Assembly: GCF_026016445.1 (NCBI RefSeq)
Contig: NZ_CP096147.1
Span: 64,501-128,500 of the forward strand
From: Cognatishimia activa
GTDB lineage: Bacteria > Pseudomonadota > Alphaproteobacteria > Rhodobacterales > Rhodobacteraceae
Direction of reading: 5' to 3'
DNA: 64,000 bases
Every line of letters begins with the position of its first letter. The stretch's first letter is position 1. The notes beneath the pieces are model-generated. The model worked only from the letters and a program-made list of their open reading frames with translations, was not told where the DNA came from and ran no database searches. This document shows, in pieces, positions 27,191 through 37,192 of this stretch. Made by a program: the position numbers and the translations under genes.

Positions 27191-28047
27191 GTTTCCCCAC
27201 GATAGTCATAAAAGCCTCGCTTGCTTTTGCGACCCAGCCAGCCTGCTTCCACGTATTTCGTCAGGAGCGGGCAGGGGCGATATTTCGTGTCTGCCAAGCC
27301 GTCGTGAAGAACGTTCATAATTGCCAAACAGGTGTCTAGGCCAATGAAGTCTGCGAGCTCAAGTGGCCCCATAGGATGATTGGCGCCCAGTTTCATCGCG
27401 TTGTCGATGGAAGCAACGTTCCCAACACCTTCATATAGCGTATAGCAGGCCTCATTGATCATCGGGATCAGAATGCGGTTCACAATGAACGCTGGGAAAT
27501 CCTCTGCAGAGGCCGCGGTCTTATCCAAGCGATTTACGATACCCAGGCAAGTCTCGTATGTGTCATCATCCGTCGCGATGCCTCGGATCAATTCCACAAG
27601 CTTCATCAGCGGAACGGGGTTCATGAAGTGGAAGCCCATGAACTTCTCTGGCCGGTCGGTCCGACTGGCGAGGCGTGTGATCGAAATGGAAGATGTGTTG
27701 GAGGTCAGGATGGTGTGCGGCTGAATATGCGGTAGCAGGCCTTCGAAGATCTTGTATTTGATTTCTTCGTTTTCGGTTGCCGCTTCAACGATCAAATCCG
27801 TTTGCCCCACCTCTTCCTGCGCGAGCGTGGTTTTGATCCGGCCAAGCGCGTCGACTTTTGCGTCTGCTGTGATCAATTCACGCGAGACCTGCCGTTCCAT
27901 GTTTTTGTCAATCCGGGCGACCGCAGCCTGCAGGCTGTCCTCCGAAATGTCATTCAGCACCACGTTATATCCGGCCAACGCCATCACATGTGCGATGCCG
28001 TTGCCCATTTGTCCCGCGCCGACCACGCCAACCGAAGTGATTTCCAT
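27172..28047 (-). CDS. 3-hydroxybutyryl-CoA dehydrogenase
   Basis: 291 residues from ATG 28047, preceded by gagg; a TTG-initiated longer form is unlikely. NAD-binding VGVVGAGQMGNGIAHVMALAGY, then LTSNTSSISIT, MGFHFMNPVPLMKLVE with catalytic histidine, and DFPAFIVNRILIPMINEA are standard for HBDH/PaaH. It oxidises or reduces the 3-hydroxyacyl-CoA pair in PHB, butyrate or beta-oxidation metabolism. The etf genes nearby fit acyl-CoA oxidation. Confidence 0.92.
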   Translation of the reverse strand: MEITSVGVVGAGQMGNGIAHVMALAGYNVVLNDISEDSLQAAVARIDKNMERQVSRELITADAKVDALGRIKTTLAQEEVGQTDLIVEAATENEEIKYKIFEGLLPHIQPHTILTSNTSSISITRLASRTDRPEKFMGFHFMNPVPLMKLVELIRGIATDDDTYETCLGIVNRLDKTAASAEDFPAFIVNRILIPMINEACYTLYEGVGNVASIDNAMKLGANHPMGPLELADFIGLDTCLAIMNVLHDGLADTKYRPCPLLTKYVEAGWLGRKSKRGFYDYRGETPVPTR

Positions 28048-28205
28048 GTGCCTCAACCTTTTCGCAGTTGCAGCGACTTTAAGCGTGGTGGCGGGGGAAC
28101 CACAAGTGCCAGCGCTCGAAAGAATTTGTGTCGAATTGTCAGTTTAAGGAATTAGCAAATGGAATCGCCGAAGCTCCACATCGGGTGAGACTAAAGGTGG
28201 GCGAT

Positions 28206-29129
28206 ATGACCTTGCAACGAAATGACCAGCGGGTGCTGGATTATGCGCCGTGTCGCTATGGCAAAACGCGGGTAGACTTTCGTGGACCGCGCAAAACACT
28301 GCGCGGGCGCTATGTCGCGTTTCTGGGGGGGACCGAGACTTACGGGAAGTTTATCAAAACCCCTTATCCCCAGCTTGTAGAACGTAAGATCGGTTTGCCC
28401 TGTGTCAATTTCGGGCTCATGAATGCAGGTCTGGATGTTTTTTTGAACGAATCCGAGGTATTGAGTTTTGCCGCCAACGCCGAGGCCACGGTTATTCAGA
28501 TTTTGGGTGCGCAAAATATTTCCAACCGCTTGTATCGGGTCCATCCACGGCGAAATGACCGGTTTCTTCAGCCTTCAGCATTGATGCAGTCGATTTTTCA
28601 TGACGTGGATTTCTCTGAATACAACTTCACGCGTCACATGTTGCAGGGCGTGTCACATCAGGCGGTGGAAAGATTTTCATTTGTACGAGAAGAGCTGCGG
28701 TCTGCTTGGTCGGCACGCATGCGCTCTTTGCTGGATCATATACCAGGTCAGAAGGTGCTTTTATGGTTTGCTGATCATCCGCCTCCGACGCGGTTACCAA
28801 AGCGCTCGTTGGGGCGAGATCCCCTTTTTGTGGATAGCGGTATGATCGACGCCTTGCGGCCGTTTGTCAGCGGGGTGATTCAGATCAGGCTTAGCGAACA
28901 GGCACGTCGCGCTGGCACGCAGGGAATGGTCTTTCGTGATCTGGACCGGCAGGTTGCTGAGCAAATGCTTGGCCCTCAAGCTCATGAGGAAGCGGCTCTG
29001 AAACTGTCGCAGCATTTGGAGACAATACTCAGTGGGTCATCGAATAGAGAACCCCGCTTCGTGAGGCGAAAAAATCGAGTTCCGAACGAGAGAATGCCAG
29101 CGCATAAAACAAAAAAGGGCCCGCATTAG
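28206..29129 (+). CDS. DUF6473-type protein of unknown function
   Basis: 307 residues from ATG 28206, with aaggtgg 7 bases upstream; longer in-frame starts exist back to 28128. The N-terminal half (VDFRGPRKTLRGRYVAFLGGTETYGKF and LPCVNFGLMNAGLDVFL) resembles a Rhodobacterales family I know as DUF6473, with a GGTETYG loop and an NxGxxNAG motif reminiscent of SGNH/sulphotransferase-like folds. No signal peptide. The C-terminal 30 residues are very basic. Function unknown. Divergent from the hbd gene. Confidence 0.65.
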   Translation: MTLQRNDQRVLDYAPCRYGKTRVDFRGPRKTLRGRYVAFLGGTETYGKFIKTPYPQLVERKIGLPCVNFGLMNAGLDVFLNESEVLSFAANAEATVIQILGAQNISNRLYRVHPRRNDRFLQPSALMQSIFHDVDFSEYNFTRHMLQGVSHQAVERFSFVREELRSAWSARMRSLLDHIPGQKVLLWFADHPPPTRLPKRSLGRDPLFVDSGMIDALRPFVSGVIQIRLSEQARRAGTQGMVFRDLDRQVAEQMLGPQAHEEAALKLSQHLETILSGSSNREPRFVRRKNRVPNERMPAHKTKKGPH

Positions 29130-29139
29130 CGAGCCCTTT
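29114..29139. terminator. Bidirectional terminator between DUF6473 gene and etfA
   Basis: Stem aaagggc (29114-29120) with gccctttt-type arm gcccttt (29133-29139), inner cgc/gcg pairing, A-run on the left and T-run on the right. Overlaps the last codons of the plus-strand gene. Confidence 0.7.
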
Positions 29140-29158
29140 AGCGTAGGATTTTGGGGCT

Positions 29159-30088
29159 TTAGCCGACTTTGTCAGTCAGCTCTGGAACCGCTTCAAAGAG
29201 GTCCGCAACCAGACCGAAATCTGCAACCTGGAAGATTGGCGCTTCTTCGTCTTTGTTGATCGCAACGATCACTTTGGAGTCTTTCATACCTGCCAAGTGC
29301 TGGATCGCACCGGAGATACCGACGGCTACATAGAGATCAGGCGCAACAACCTTACCGGTCTGACCAACCTGCAGGTCGTTTGCTGCATAGCCAGAGTCAA
29401 CCGCGGCACGGGATGCACCAACAGCTGCGCCCAGTTTGTCCGCCAGCTTTTCGATCAGCGCGAAGTCTTCTTCAGACCCAACGCCACGACCGCCAGACAC
29501 AACGATGCCCGCAGAGGTCAGCTCTGGACGATCGCTTTCTGCAACCTTGTCTTCAACCCACTCAGACAGACCTGGGTTGTCAGCCGCAGAGATCGCCTCA
29601 ACAGCTGCAGAACCACCTTCGCCCGCTGCGTCGAAGTTCGCTGTGCGGAAGGTCACGACTTTCTTCGCGTCAGAAGATTTCACAGTCTGGATCGCGTTAC
29701 CTGCGTAGATTGGACGCTCGAATGTCGCGCCATCTACAACTGCTGTAGCGTCAGAGATGATCATCACGTCCAGCAGCGCAGCAACGCGTGGCAGGATGTT
29801 CTTTGCATCTGTGGTCGCCGGAGCAACGATATGCTCATAGTCGCCCGCCAGAGATGCGATCAGAGCCGCTGTTGGTTCCGCAAGGCGGTGGCCAAGAGAT
29901 GCGTCTTCTGCAACCAGAACCTTCGCAACACCGTCGATTTTTGCGGCCGCTGCGCCAGCGTCTGCTGCGGATGCACCCGCCGCCAGAATAGTCACGTCAC
30001 CCAATGCTTGCGCCGCGGTCACTGCCTTTGCAGTTGCGTCCAGCGCCAGTTCACCGCCGGTGACTTCAGCAAGAAGAAGTACAGCCAT
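29159..30088 (-). CDS. etfA: Electron transfer flavoprotein subunit alpha
   Basis: 309 residues. C-terminal FAD domain with [48 protein letters not shown] and [17 protein letters not shown] is unmistakable. Accepts electrons from acyl-CoA dehydrogenases and passes them to ETF-ubiquinone oxidoreductase. Start shares one base with the etfB stop. Confidence 0.97.
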   Translation of the reverse strand: MAVLLLAEVTGGELALDATAKAVTAAQALGDVTILAAGASAADAGAAAAKIDGVAKVLVAEDASLGHRLAEPTAALIASLAGDYEHIVAPATTDAKNILPRVAALLDVMIISDATAVVDGATFERPIYAGNAIQTVKSSDAKKVVTFRTANFDAAGEGGSAAVEAISAADNPGLSEWVEDKVAESDRPELTSAGIVVSGGRGVGSEEDFALIEKLADKLGAAVGASRAAVDSGYAANDLQVGQTGKVVAPDLYVAVGISGAIQHLAGMKDSKVIVAINKDEEAPIFQVADFGLVADLFEAVPELTDKVG

Positions 30089-30846
30089 TAGAGTGCCCCC
30101 GCTTCTTTAAGTTTCGCAACCAGCTCATCAACAGAGCCGACTTTGATACCCGCAGAACGCTCTTCTGGTTCTGCTGTTTTAACAACTTCCAAACGAGGGG
30201 AGACATCCACACCGTAGTCAGCAGGTGTCTTCTCATCCAGAGGCTTTTTCTTCGCTTTCATGATGTTTGGCAGAGACGCATAGCGTGGCTCGTTCAAACG
30301 CAGGTCGGCGGTTACGATCGCTGGCATTTTCACCGCGATGGTTTGCAGGCCGCCGTCAACCTCACGGGTGACCTTCGCATTGTCGCCTTCGATGTCGATT
30401 TCAGACGCGAATGCCGCCTGAGACCAGCCCAGGATCGCAGACAACATCTGTCCGGTTGCGTTCATGTCGTTGTCGATCGCTTGCTTACCGGTGATCACCA
30501 GACCTGGCTGCTCTTCTTCCACAACCTTCGCCAGCAGTTTGGCAACAGCGAGCGGCTCGATGTCAGTGTGAACATCCTCAGCCGCATTGATCAGGATGGC
30601 ACGGTCCGCACCCATCGCTAGTGCAGTGCGCAGGGTTTCCTGGGATTGCTTCACGCCGATGGAAACAGCCACAACCTCGTCAGCCTTACCCGCTTCTTTC
30701 AGACGGATCGCTTCTTCGACAGCGATTTCGTCGAATGGGTTCATGGACATTTTTACGTTCGCGAGATCTACACCGCTCCCGTCCGCTTTCACGCGAACTT
30801 TCACGTTGTAGTCAATTACGCGTTTGACAGGTACCAAGACCTTCAT
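30088..30846 (-). CDS. etfB: Electron transfer flavoprotein subunit beta
   Basis: 252 residues. Starts [18 protein letters not shown]; contains [38 protein letters not shown] and [22 protein letters not shown], the AMP-binding and partner-recognition signatures of EtfB. First gene of the etfBA operon. Confidence 0.97.
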   Translation of the reverse strand: MKVLVPVKRVIDYNVKVRVKADGSGVDLANVKMSMNPFDEIAVEEAIRLKEAGKADEVVAVSIGVKQSQETLRTALAMGADRAILINAAEDVHTDIEPLAVAKLLAKVVEEEQPGLVITGKQAIDNDMNATGQMLSAILGWSQAAFASEIDIEGDNAKVTREVDGGLQTIAVKMPAIVTADLRLNEPRYASLPNIMKAKKKPLDEKTPADYGVDVSPRLEVVKTAEPEERSAGIKVGSVDELVAKLKEAGAL

Positions 30847-31018
30847 GGGCGTCAGACTCCTTAATATGTATGAGCCTCAATCGACTCACACGTTATGCTC
30901 TCAAGGTGAGTTGATATAGAATCGCGGCACTACGAAACAGACAAAAATCGTCACAAAAAAGCTTATGGACGTCGCGTTTTCTAAATGTTTGCTGATGTGA
31001 TCACGTTGTTGGCGAGCA

Positions 31019-31591
31019 TCAGCGGTTGGCGCCGGGCACCCACAATACGTCGTTTTCGCCATTCTCATTTGCAATACGCGCGGCGACGAAGAACCAATCC
31101 GACAGTCGATTGAGGTATGTGATCACATGTGGGTTCACTTCAGCATCGGTCGACAATTCGGTTGCCAAACGCTCTGCTCGGCGTGCAACGGTGCGGCACA
31201 CATGCAGGTGTGCAGCCAATGCTGAGCCACCAGGAAGGATAAAACTGCGCAACGGAGACAGCGCGCCGTTCATTTCGTCAATTTCGGCTTCCAGTCGTTT
31301 TACCTGCGCTTCGACCATCCGCAGAGGCGGGTACTCAGCCTCTGCATCTTTGTCGAGGTCAGGGCGGCAGAGGTCCGCCCCAAGATCAAACAGATCGTTT
31401 TGGATGAGCGAAAGGCGCTCATCCATCGTGCCTTCTGCCGCGAGACGGGCAACACCCACAAATGCGTTCAACTCATCGCTTGTGCCATAGGAATTCACAC
31501 GCGCATCATGTTTTGCAACGCGGTCACCATTGCCAAGCGCCGTGGTGCCCTTGTCGCCTGTTCGTGTGTAAATTTTGTTTAGAACAACCAT
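31019..31591 (-). CDS. ATP:cob(I)alamin adenosyltransferase, PduO type
   Basis: 190 residues. KIYTRTGDKGTTALGNGDRVAKHDARVNSYGTSDELNAFVG is the ATP-binding N-terminus of PduO-type enzymes. RTVARRAERLATEL and YLNRLSDWFFVAAR are the later conserved blocks. Makes adenosylcobalamin. Start shares one base with the upstream twin-membrane protein stop. Confidence 0.93.
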   Translation of the reverse strand: MVVLNKIYTRTGDKGTTALGNGDRVAKHDARVNSYGTSDELNAFVGVARLAAEGTMDERLSLIQNDLFDLGADLCRPDLDKDAEAEYPPLRMVEAQVKRLEAEIDEMNGALSPLRSFILPGGSALAAHLHVCRTVARRAERLATELSTDAEVNPHVITYLNRLSDWFFVAARIANENGENDVLWVPGANR

Positions 31592-31797
31592 CAGCTGCCT
31601 CCGCGCAGGAAGATAAAGAGCAGGATCAATGCGACGGCAACAGCCTGGGCCGCGATGCGCAGGCGCATGATCTTATTTGCGTATTTCCTGTTAAACTCTC
31701 CACCGCGGGCAAACCCGCCAATTCCGACCGCTAAGATGACCAAAACCGCCAAAGTGGCGATTGCGACAATGATGAAAAGCGGGTCTTGCAGCAGCAT
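31591..31797 (-). CDS. Small twin transmembrane-segment protein (HIG1-like)
   Basis: 68 residues with two hydrophobic segments (about 5-28 and 49-63). The intervening GGEFNRKYANKIMRLRIAAQA resembles the HIG1 domain loop NRKYANKLMRxR. Rhodobacterales commonly have such a protein just before the adenosyltransferase. Its role is unknown; an inner-membrane location is expected. Confidence 0.7.
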   Translation of the reverse strand: MLLQDPLFIIVAIATLAVLVILAVGIGGFARGGEFNRKYANKIMRLRIAAQAVAVALILLFIFLRGGS

Positions 31798-31878
31798 GAG
31801 AATATCCTTCAGGCGTTTGGTGACTACTTAATCGCTTTTGATGCAATTGCGATAGGAAAGAACGTCTCAGTTGAATTC

Positions 31879-32706
31879 TCAGCTTTTTGCCGTCAGCCAG
31901 TCGAGCGTACGCGATGGTACTACACGCCGCAAAGTGCCCATCAAATAGGTTGGTGTGGTCACATAATAGCGTGGTTTTGGGTTGGAGGATTCTAGTGCGC
32001 GGATGAGTTTGCGTGTCACAGCCTCTGGAGGGAGTTCAAACGGGTCTGGGCCGGTTTTTGTATAAAGGCGCTGCGTGAGTTTTTCATACTGCTCAGCGCG
32101 GGCGGAGGCCTTCCAATTAATCCACCGTTCGAAATGCGGGATCGCGTTTTCACGGATTTTCGACGTGACCGGTCCGGGTTCGATTAGAACTACATGAATG
32201 GGAGCATCCCGCATCTCGATCCTAAGAACATCGGTCAGCCCTTCCAGCGCATATTTGGTTGCGACGTAGGCCCCACGCCAGCGTGCTGGAATAAATCCGA
32301 GGATCGAAGAGTTGTTGATGATGCGCCCATAACCCTGCGCGCGCATCACTGGGATCACTTGTTTCGTTAACTCGTGCCAGCCAAAGAAATTAGCTTCAAA
32401 TATGTTTCGAAGTGCATCTGTTGGAAGATCTTCAACGGCTCCTGGAACGGCAAAGGCGCCGTTGTTAAACAGTGCATCAAGCGTTCCACCGGTCGATTGC
32501 AGGACTTCAGTGAGCCCCGATTGAATGGAGGCGGTGTCCTGATAGTCGATCAAAGGGCTTTCAAACCCCTGTGCTTTCAGTTGCTCACAATCAGCTGACT
32601 TTCGGCATGACGCAAAAACGCGCCAACCGCGTGCTTTCAGACCCTGTGCCGCGTCCAAGCCAATGCCAGAAGAGCACCCTGTGATGAGTATCGATTTTTG
32701 GGACAT
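31879..32706 (-). CDS. Short-chain dehydrogenase/reductase (SDR)
   Basis: 275 residues. Classical SDR: cofactor motif ITGCSSGIGLDAAQGL, NNGAF, catalytic Ser in INNSSILGF and Tyr/Lys in YVATKYALEG. The C-terminus has a long, basic extension as in retinol-dehydrogenase-like SDRs. Substrate not known. Good ribosome binding site (aggataga). Confidence 0.85.
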   Translation of the reverse strand: MSQKSILITGCSSGIGLDAAQGLKARGWRVFASCRKSADCEQLKAQGFESPLIDYQDTASIQSGLTEVLQSTGGTLDALFNNGAFAVPGAVEDLPTDALRNIFEANFFGWHELTKQVIPVMRAQGYGRIINNSSILGFIPARWRGAYVATKYALEGLTDVLRIEMRDAPIHVVLIEPGPVTSKIRENAIPHFERWINWKASARAEQYEKLTQRLYTKTGPDPFELPPEAVTRKLIRALESSNPKPRYYVTTPTYLMGTLRRVVPSRTLDWLTAKS

Positions 32707-32775
32707 TTTCTATCCTGCCGCTGTCTAGCGCGCAGGGTAGGATGCAATTTAGCGGCAGGCAATCGCTCTTGCAGA

Positions 32776-33375
32776 TCAATAGTTCACTTTGGTCAGAAGT
32801 TTTGCTGACATCCACCCAATGCGCCCAGTTTCCAGGACCTGCAGTTTAACCCACCCAACACCCGGATCTTGCAGAACTTCAACTTCATCGTCTCGCAGAA
32901 GCTTTCCTACGACGGAGTATTGGGTCCCAGGTCCATTGCGCATGTTGACCCGATTGCCAGTCACGCGGCGAAAATCTGGAGCGATTTGGACTTCAGTTGT
33001 CAAACTCACTGGGATCACATCTGTGCTTCGACCCTCGGGCACATCGGATGGATCTGGACCAAGGGTTGTCTTTTGCAGATTAGGGGTCGGTTCCGAAGCG
33101 CCGACCAAACGTCGTGTTGTTGGAACAGCAGCAAGAACAACAAGAGGGTTTTCTTGTGGTTCAACATTGATTTGCGGCGCAGGTTTAGTGATTTCTTTTG
33201 CTTTGGTAACTTGCTGAACGGGATGAGGTTCAGGCTTAGCAATAGCATCCGTGTCCACTTTTGGAGCAGTAATCTCTCGCCATTGAGCCGGCTCAAAATC
33301 TGAACCACCACTTAATTCGTAAAATCCAAGACCCATGAATGCGAAGGTCAAAACGATAAACCTGATCATAACCAT
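32776..33375 (-). CDS. SH3-domain (SH3_3) exported protein
   Basis: 199 residues. N-terminal hydrophobic segment (about 5-20) looks like a signal anchor. Middle region is proline- and acidic-rich and probably unfolded. C-terminal SH3_3 domain reads NRVNMRNGPGTQYSVVGKL then GWVKLQ and GWMSAKLL. Such domains often bind peptidoglycan or metal. ATG 33375 follows gggag at good spacing. Confidence 0.8.
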   Translation of the reverse strand: MVMIRFIVLTFAFMGLGFYELSGGSDFEPAQWREITAPKVDTDAIAKPEPHPVQQVTKAKEITKPAPQINVEPQENPLVVLAAVPTTRRLVGASEPTPNLQKTTLGPDPSDVPEGRSTDVIPVSLTTEVQIAPDFRRVTGNRVNMRNGPGTQYSVVGKLLRDDEVEVLQDPGVGWVKLQVLETGRIGWMSAKLLTKVNY

Positions 33376-33523
33376 TTACTCCCAAACGGCGGCAGACAGT
33401 CCGCCATGAGCACCACGGGAATCACTATAGCAAATAGCTGCGTCGACATTCCGGCGGAAAAAAGAAAAGGTTTTCCCCGTAAGCTTGCTTGTCGGGATTC
33501 CAACGGGGTTGTATCACTCTCTC

Positions 33524-35833
33524 ATGACTGATCTTCTTGATGATGATGACAGCCCATCGCTGGAGGTGGCAGAGCCGCTTCGCCGCGCGATTGGTGAGCG
33601 ATATCTGACCTATGCCCTGAGCACAATTATGCACCGCGCGCTGCCTGATGCGCGCGATGGATTAAAACCTGTGCACCGCCGGATTCTCTATGCGATGAAC
33701 CGGTTGAAGCTGGCATCTGGTGGCAAATTTCTGAAGTCCGCGAAGATTTCGGGCGACACGATGGGGGATTTCCACCCACATGGTGATGCTGCGATCTATG
33801 ACGCAATGGCGCGCCTGGCGCAGGACTTCAACGTGCGGTACCCGCTTGTGGATGGCCAAGGTAACTTCGGCAATATCGACGGTGATAATCCTGCGGCGTC
33901 ACGATACACGGAAGCGCGGATGACCTTCGTTGCGGAAGCGATGCTTCAGGGCCTTGAAGAAAACGCAGTCGATTTCCGTGACAACTACGATGGTCGTTTG
34001 ACAGAACCTGTGGTTCTGCCTGCTGAATTCCCATCTTTGCTGGCCAATGGCGCTGCCGGTATCGCGGTTGGTATGGCGACCAATATTCCGCCACATAATA
34101 TTGTGGAATTGATCGACGCCTGTATGCATCTGATCAAAACTCCTGATGCACGGGATGACACTCTGTTGAACTATGTTCCGGGGCCTGACTTCCCGACCGG
34201 TGGTGTGATTGTTGAGCCAAAGGAAAATATCGCGCAGGCTTACAAAACGGGTCGAGGATCGTTCCGTTTGCGCTCCAAATGGGAAGTTGAAGACCTTGGT
34301 CGCGGCCAGTGGCAAATCGTTGTCACCGAGATTCCGTACCAGGTCCAGAAATCCAAGCTGATTGAGAAGATCGCAGAGCTGATCCAGACCAAGAAGGTCC
34401 CGATCCTCGCTGATATTCGCGATGAGTCAGCGGACGACATTCGGATCATTCTGGAGCCACGGTCTAAGAACGTCGAACCAGACATCCTGATGAACATGAT
34501 GTTCAAATCGAGTGATCTGGAAACTCGTTTCAGCCTTAACATGAACGTGTTGATCGACGGTGTAACGCCGAAGGTCTGCTCGATGAAGGAAGTGCTGCAG
34601 GCGTTCCTTGATCACCGTCGCGATGTTTTGAAACGGCGTTCCAGGCATCGGATGGACAAGATCGACCACCGATTGGAGGTCCTGGAAGGGTTTATTATCG
34701 CCTTCCTCAACCTCGATCGCGTGATCGATATCATCCGCTATGATGATGCGCCAAAGCAGGCGTTGATGGCTCAGGAATGGGGCGGAAAGTTCGCACGTGC
34801 GACCTCTGAAGATGACTATGTCTCTCCGCTACCTGCCAGGGGCGAAGGTGAACTGAGCGAAGTTCAGGCGGAAGCGATCCTGAATATGCGCCTGCGCAGC
34901 TTGCGTCGTCTGGAAGAAATCGAGCTTGTAAAAGAGCGCGATGACCTGATGGCAGAGCGCGCCGATCTGGAGGACCTTTTGGCAAGCGAAAGTCTGCAGT
35001 GGACCCGGATCAGCGACCAGCTGAAAGAGACTAAGAAGAAGTTTGGGAAAGACTACGATGGCGGTTCTCGCCGCACGCAATTCGAAGAAGCAGGTGAATT
35101 CGAAGAAGTGCCCATCGAGGCCATGATCGATCGAGAGCCAATTACAGTGGTCTGTTCGCAGATGGGCTGGATCAGGGCGATGTCTGGCCATATCGATCTG
35201 ACACGCGAGCTGAAGTTCAAAGACGGTGATGGTCCACGGTTCATCTTCCATGCAGAGACCACAGATCGCTTGTTGGTGTTCGGCACGAACGGTCGTTTCT
35301 ATACTGTTTCGGCGAGTAACCTGCCGGGTGGACGTGGCATGGGTGAACCACTGCGTTTGATGGTCGATCTGCCTAACGAGGCGGATATCGTTGATATTCT
35401 GATTCATGAGCCGGACCGGAAACTGCTGGTGGCCTCATCCGCCGGTGATGGTTTTGTGGTCGAAGAAAATGACGTTCTTGCGCAGACCCGGACGGGTAAG
35501 CAGGTGCTCAACGTGAAAGATGATGTGAAAGCGCTGGTTTGTAAGCCAATTGAAGGTGATACCGTCGCCTGTGTTGGCGAAAACCGTAAAGTTCTTGTGT
35601 TTGACTTGGATGAATTGCCGGTCATGGGGCGCGGCAAAGGTGTTCGTCTGCAGAAATACAAAGACGGTGGGCTGAGTGACGCCACAACCTTCACTCTTGA
35701 TGAGGGGCTGAGTTGGAAAGATCCAGCTGGGCGTACGCGAAGCGAAACCGATCTGGCCGAATGGACGGGTAAGCGGGCCGGGGCGGGGCGAATGGCGCCA
35801 AGGGGTTTCCCACGCGACAACAAATTCAACTGA
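33524..35833 (+). CDS. parC: DNA topoisomerase IV subunit A
   Basis: 769 residues from ATG 33524 (MTDLLDDDDSP). Winged-helix domain with ALPDARDGLKPVHRRILYAM, active-site tyrosine Tyr128 in AASRYTEARM, and a C-terminal beta-propeller with repeats such as MGRGKGVRLQKYKDGG. The short C-terminus and the sequence are ParC rather than GyrA. The quinolone pocket reads GDAAIYDA, with Ala89 and Asp93 at the positions of E. coli Ser80 and Glu84. Decatenates chromosomes with ParE (not in the window). Confidence 0.93.
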   Translation: MTDLLDDDDSPSLEVAEPLRRAIGERYLTYALSTIMHRALPDARDGLKPVHRRILYAMNRLKLASGGKFLKSAKISGDTMGDFHPHGDAAIYDAMARLAQDFNVRYPLVDGQGNFGNIDGDNPAASRYTEARMTFVAEAMLQGLEENAVDFRDNYDGRLTEPVVLPAEFPSLLANGAAGIAVGMATNIPPHNIVELIDACMHLIKTPDARDDTLLNYVPGPDFPTGGVIVEPKENIAQAYKTGRGSFRLRSKWEVEDLGRGQWQIVVTEIPYQVQKSKLIEKIAELIQTKKVPILADIRDESADDIRIILEPRSKNVEPDILMNMMFKSSDLETRFSLNMNVLIDGVTPKVCSMKEVLQAFLDHRRDVLKRRSRHRMDKIDHRLEVLEGFIIAFLNLDRVIDIIRYDDAPKQALMAQEWGGKFARATSEDDYVSPLPARGEGELSEVQAEAILNMRLRSLRRLEEIELVKERDDLMAERADLEDLLASESLQWTRISDQLKETKKKFGKDYDGGSRRTQFEEAGEFEEVPIEAMIDREPITVVCSQMGWIRAMSGHIDLTRELKFKDGDGPRFIFHAETTDRLLVFGTNGRFYTVSASNLPGGRGMGEPLRLMVDLPNEADIVDILIHEPDRKLLVASSAGDGFVVEENDVLAQTRTGKQVLNVKDDVKALVCKPIEGDTVACVGENRKVLVFDLDELPVMGRGKGVRLQKYKDGGLSDATTFTLDEGLSWKDPAGRTRSETDLAEWTGKRAGAGRMAPRGFPRDNKFN

Positions 35834-35839
35834 TTTTGA

Positions 35840-35869
35840 AACCAGCCGGTACCACTCGGCTGGTTTTTT
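35840..35869 (+). terminator. Rho-independent terminator of parC
   Basis: Stem aaccagccg (35840-35848) with cggctggtt (35857-35865) and a T run to 35868. Confidence 0.88.
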
Positions 35870-35950
35870 CCTGCAAGAACTTGAGAGGGTTCAGCATCGC
35901 AGCCTATTGTGGGCTGAGAAGGCTGATCTGAGGCCAAAGAGGGGAACGCA

Positions 35951-37192
35951 GTGCAGGTAATTTCTCCATGGGAAGTCGCGCGCCGCGATGAGGTTCCATC
36001 AAGCGAGCCTGCACAGACAGGCTTTTCCGGGCGTCGATGGAGATTGTTCTGGATGTCCCTACGGTTAGGGTTTCTGACTATCCTCACGCTTGGCTTTTAT
36101 CGTTTTTGGATGAAAACGCGTCTGCGCCGTTGGTATTGGTCGTCATGGAGGCCGGGGGGTTATCCTCTGGAATATGTCGGTGATCCCTGGGAAAAACTCT
36201 TGGGCTTTCTGATCGCCGTGGTCTTCCTGGCGTTTTACATCGGAATCGTGAACCTCTTACTGATGTTTGCAAGCTTTTCGCTCTTTAACGGTAACGTAGC
36301 CGCCTATGTGCTCAGTTTTCTGGGCGTCATTCCACTGTGGTTTTACGCCCGCTATCGTGCACGTCGATATGTGTTGGCACGCACTCGCTGGCGTGGCGTG
36401 CGTTTTGGATTAGAACCAGGGGCCTGGGGATACGCGATACTTGCGTTATGGCATTGGTTCTTAACGTTAATAACGCTCGGCTTTCTGTGGCCTCGCAAAG
36501 CTTTCTACCTCGAGAAATACATTACAGATCGCACCTTCTTTGGCAGTCAGAGGCTCTCTCAGAGCGGAGACTGGAAAACTCTAATCCGGCCATTTCTGGG
36601 CGTTTGGCTTCCATTCATTGCATTGGCTGCGTCAGGCGTCGCCATGTTTGTTTATGAATCTGACGGAGCAGCCCTGGCCTTAGGTATATCGGCAATTATT
36701 GCGCCGTTTTGGGCACTTTTGGGTCTTGTGAACTACAACGTGAAACGGCTGCGATTTCTGACGTCTCACAAATCGGCGGGTGATGCGCGATTGGCGATGG
36801 CACCCCGGTTCTGGAAAGTCACAGGTGTTTACTTCTGGGGATATGCACTGGCCGGGCTTGTTGGGTCAATCATCATGACCCCGGTTGTGATCGGAGCGAT
36901 CCTGATTATTGAGTCTGACGGCATGATTAAAATGGCTGGCGAGCGCGCCACGATTGAAGACTTATCTCAGCCAGTTTTGACGGCTATAGGTGTTGGGTTT
37001 TATTTCCTTTTGTTCCTCATGTGGTCGGTTTTAATGCATGCCTTCATTCGCTATCCTTTGATGCGCCATTTCGCATCGACCTTAACGATCACTCATTTGG
37101 ATCAACTAGGAACTGTGCCGCAAAGACCGCGCGATGAGTTTGGCGAAGCAGAGGGATTTGCCGAAGCCTTAGACGTCGGGGCCGCAATATGA
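35951..37192 (+). CDS. DUF898 (YjgN-family) membrane protein
   Basis: 413 residues with about eight hydrophobic segments. Pattern FRRRWRLFWMSLRLGFLTILTLGFYRFWMKTRLRRWYW, repeated later as WHWFLTLITLGFLWPRKAFYLEKYI, is typical of DUF898. Function not established. Overlaps the M48 protease start by 4 bases; the pairing recurs in proteobacteria and suggests a shared envelope task. Confidence 0.85.
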   Translation: MQVISPWEVARRDEVPSSEPAQTGFSGRRWRLFWMSLRLGFLTILTLGFYRFWMKTRLRRWYWSSWRPGGYPLEYVGDPWEKLLGFLIAVVFLAFYIGIVNLLLMFASFSLFNGNVAAYVLSFLGVIPLWFYARYRARRYVLARTRWRGVRFGLEPGAWGYAILALWHWFLTLITLGFLWPRKAFYLEKYITDRTFFGSQRLSQSGDWKTLIRPFLGVWLPFIALAASGVAMFVYESDGAALALGISAIIAPFWALLGLVNYNVKRLRFLTSHKSAGDARLAMAPRFWKVTGVYFWGYALAGLVGSIIMTPVVIGAILIIESDGMIKMAGERATIEDLSQPVLTAIGVGFYFLLFLMWSVLMHAFIRYPLMRHFASTLTITHLDQLGTVPQRPRDEFGEAEGFAEALDVGAAI

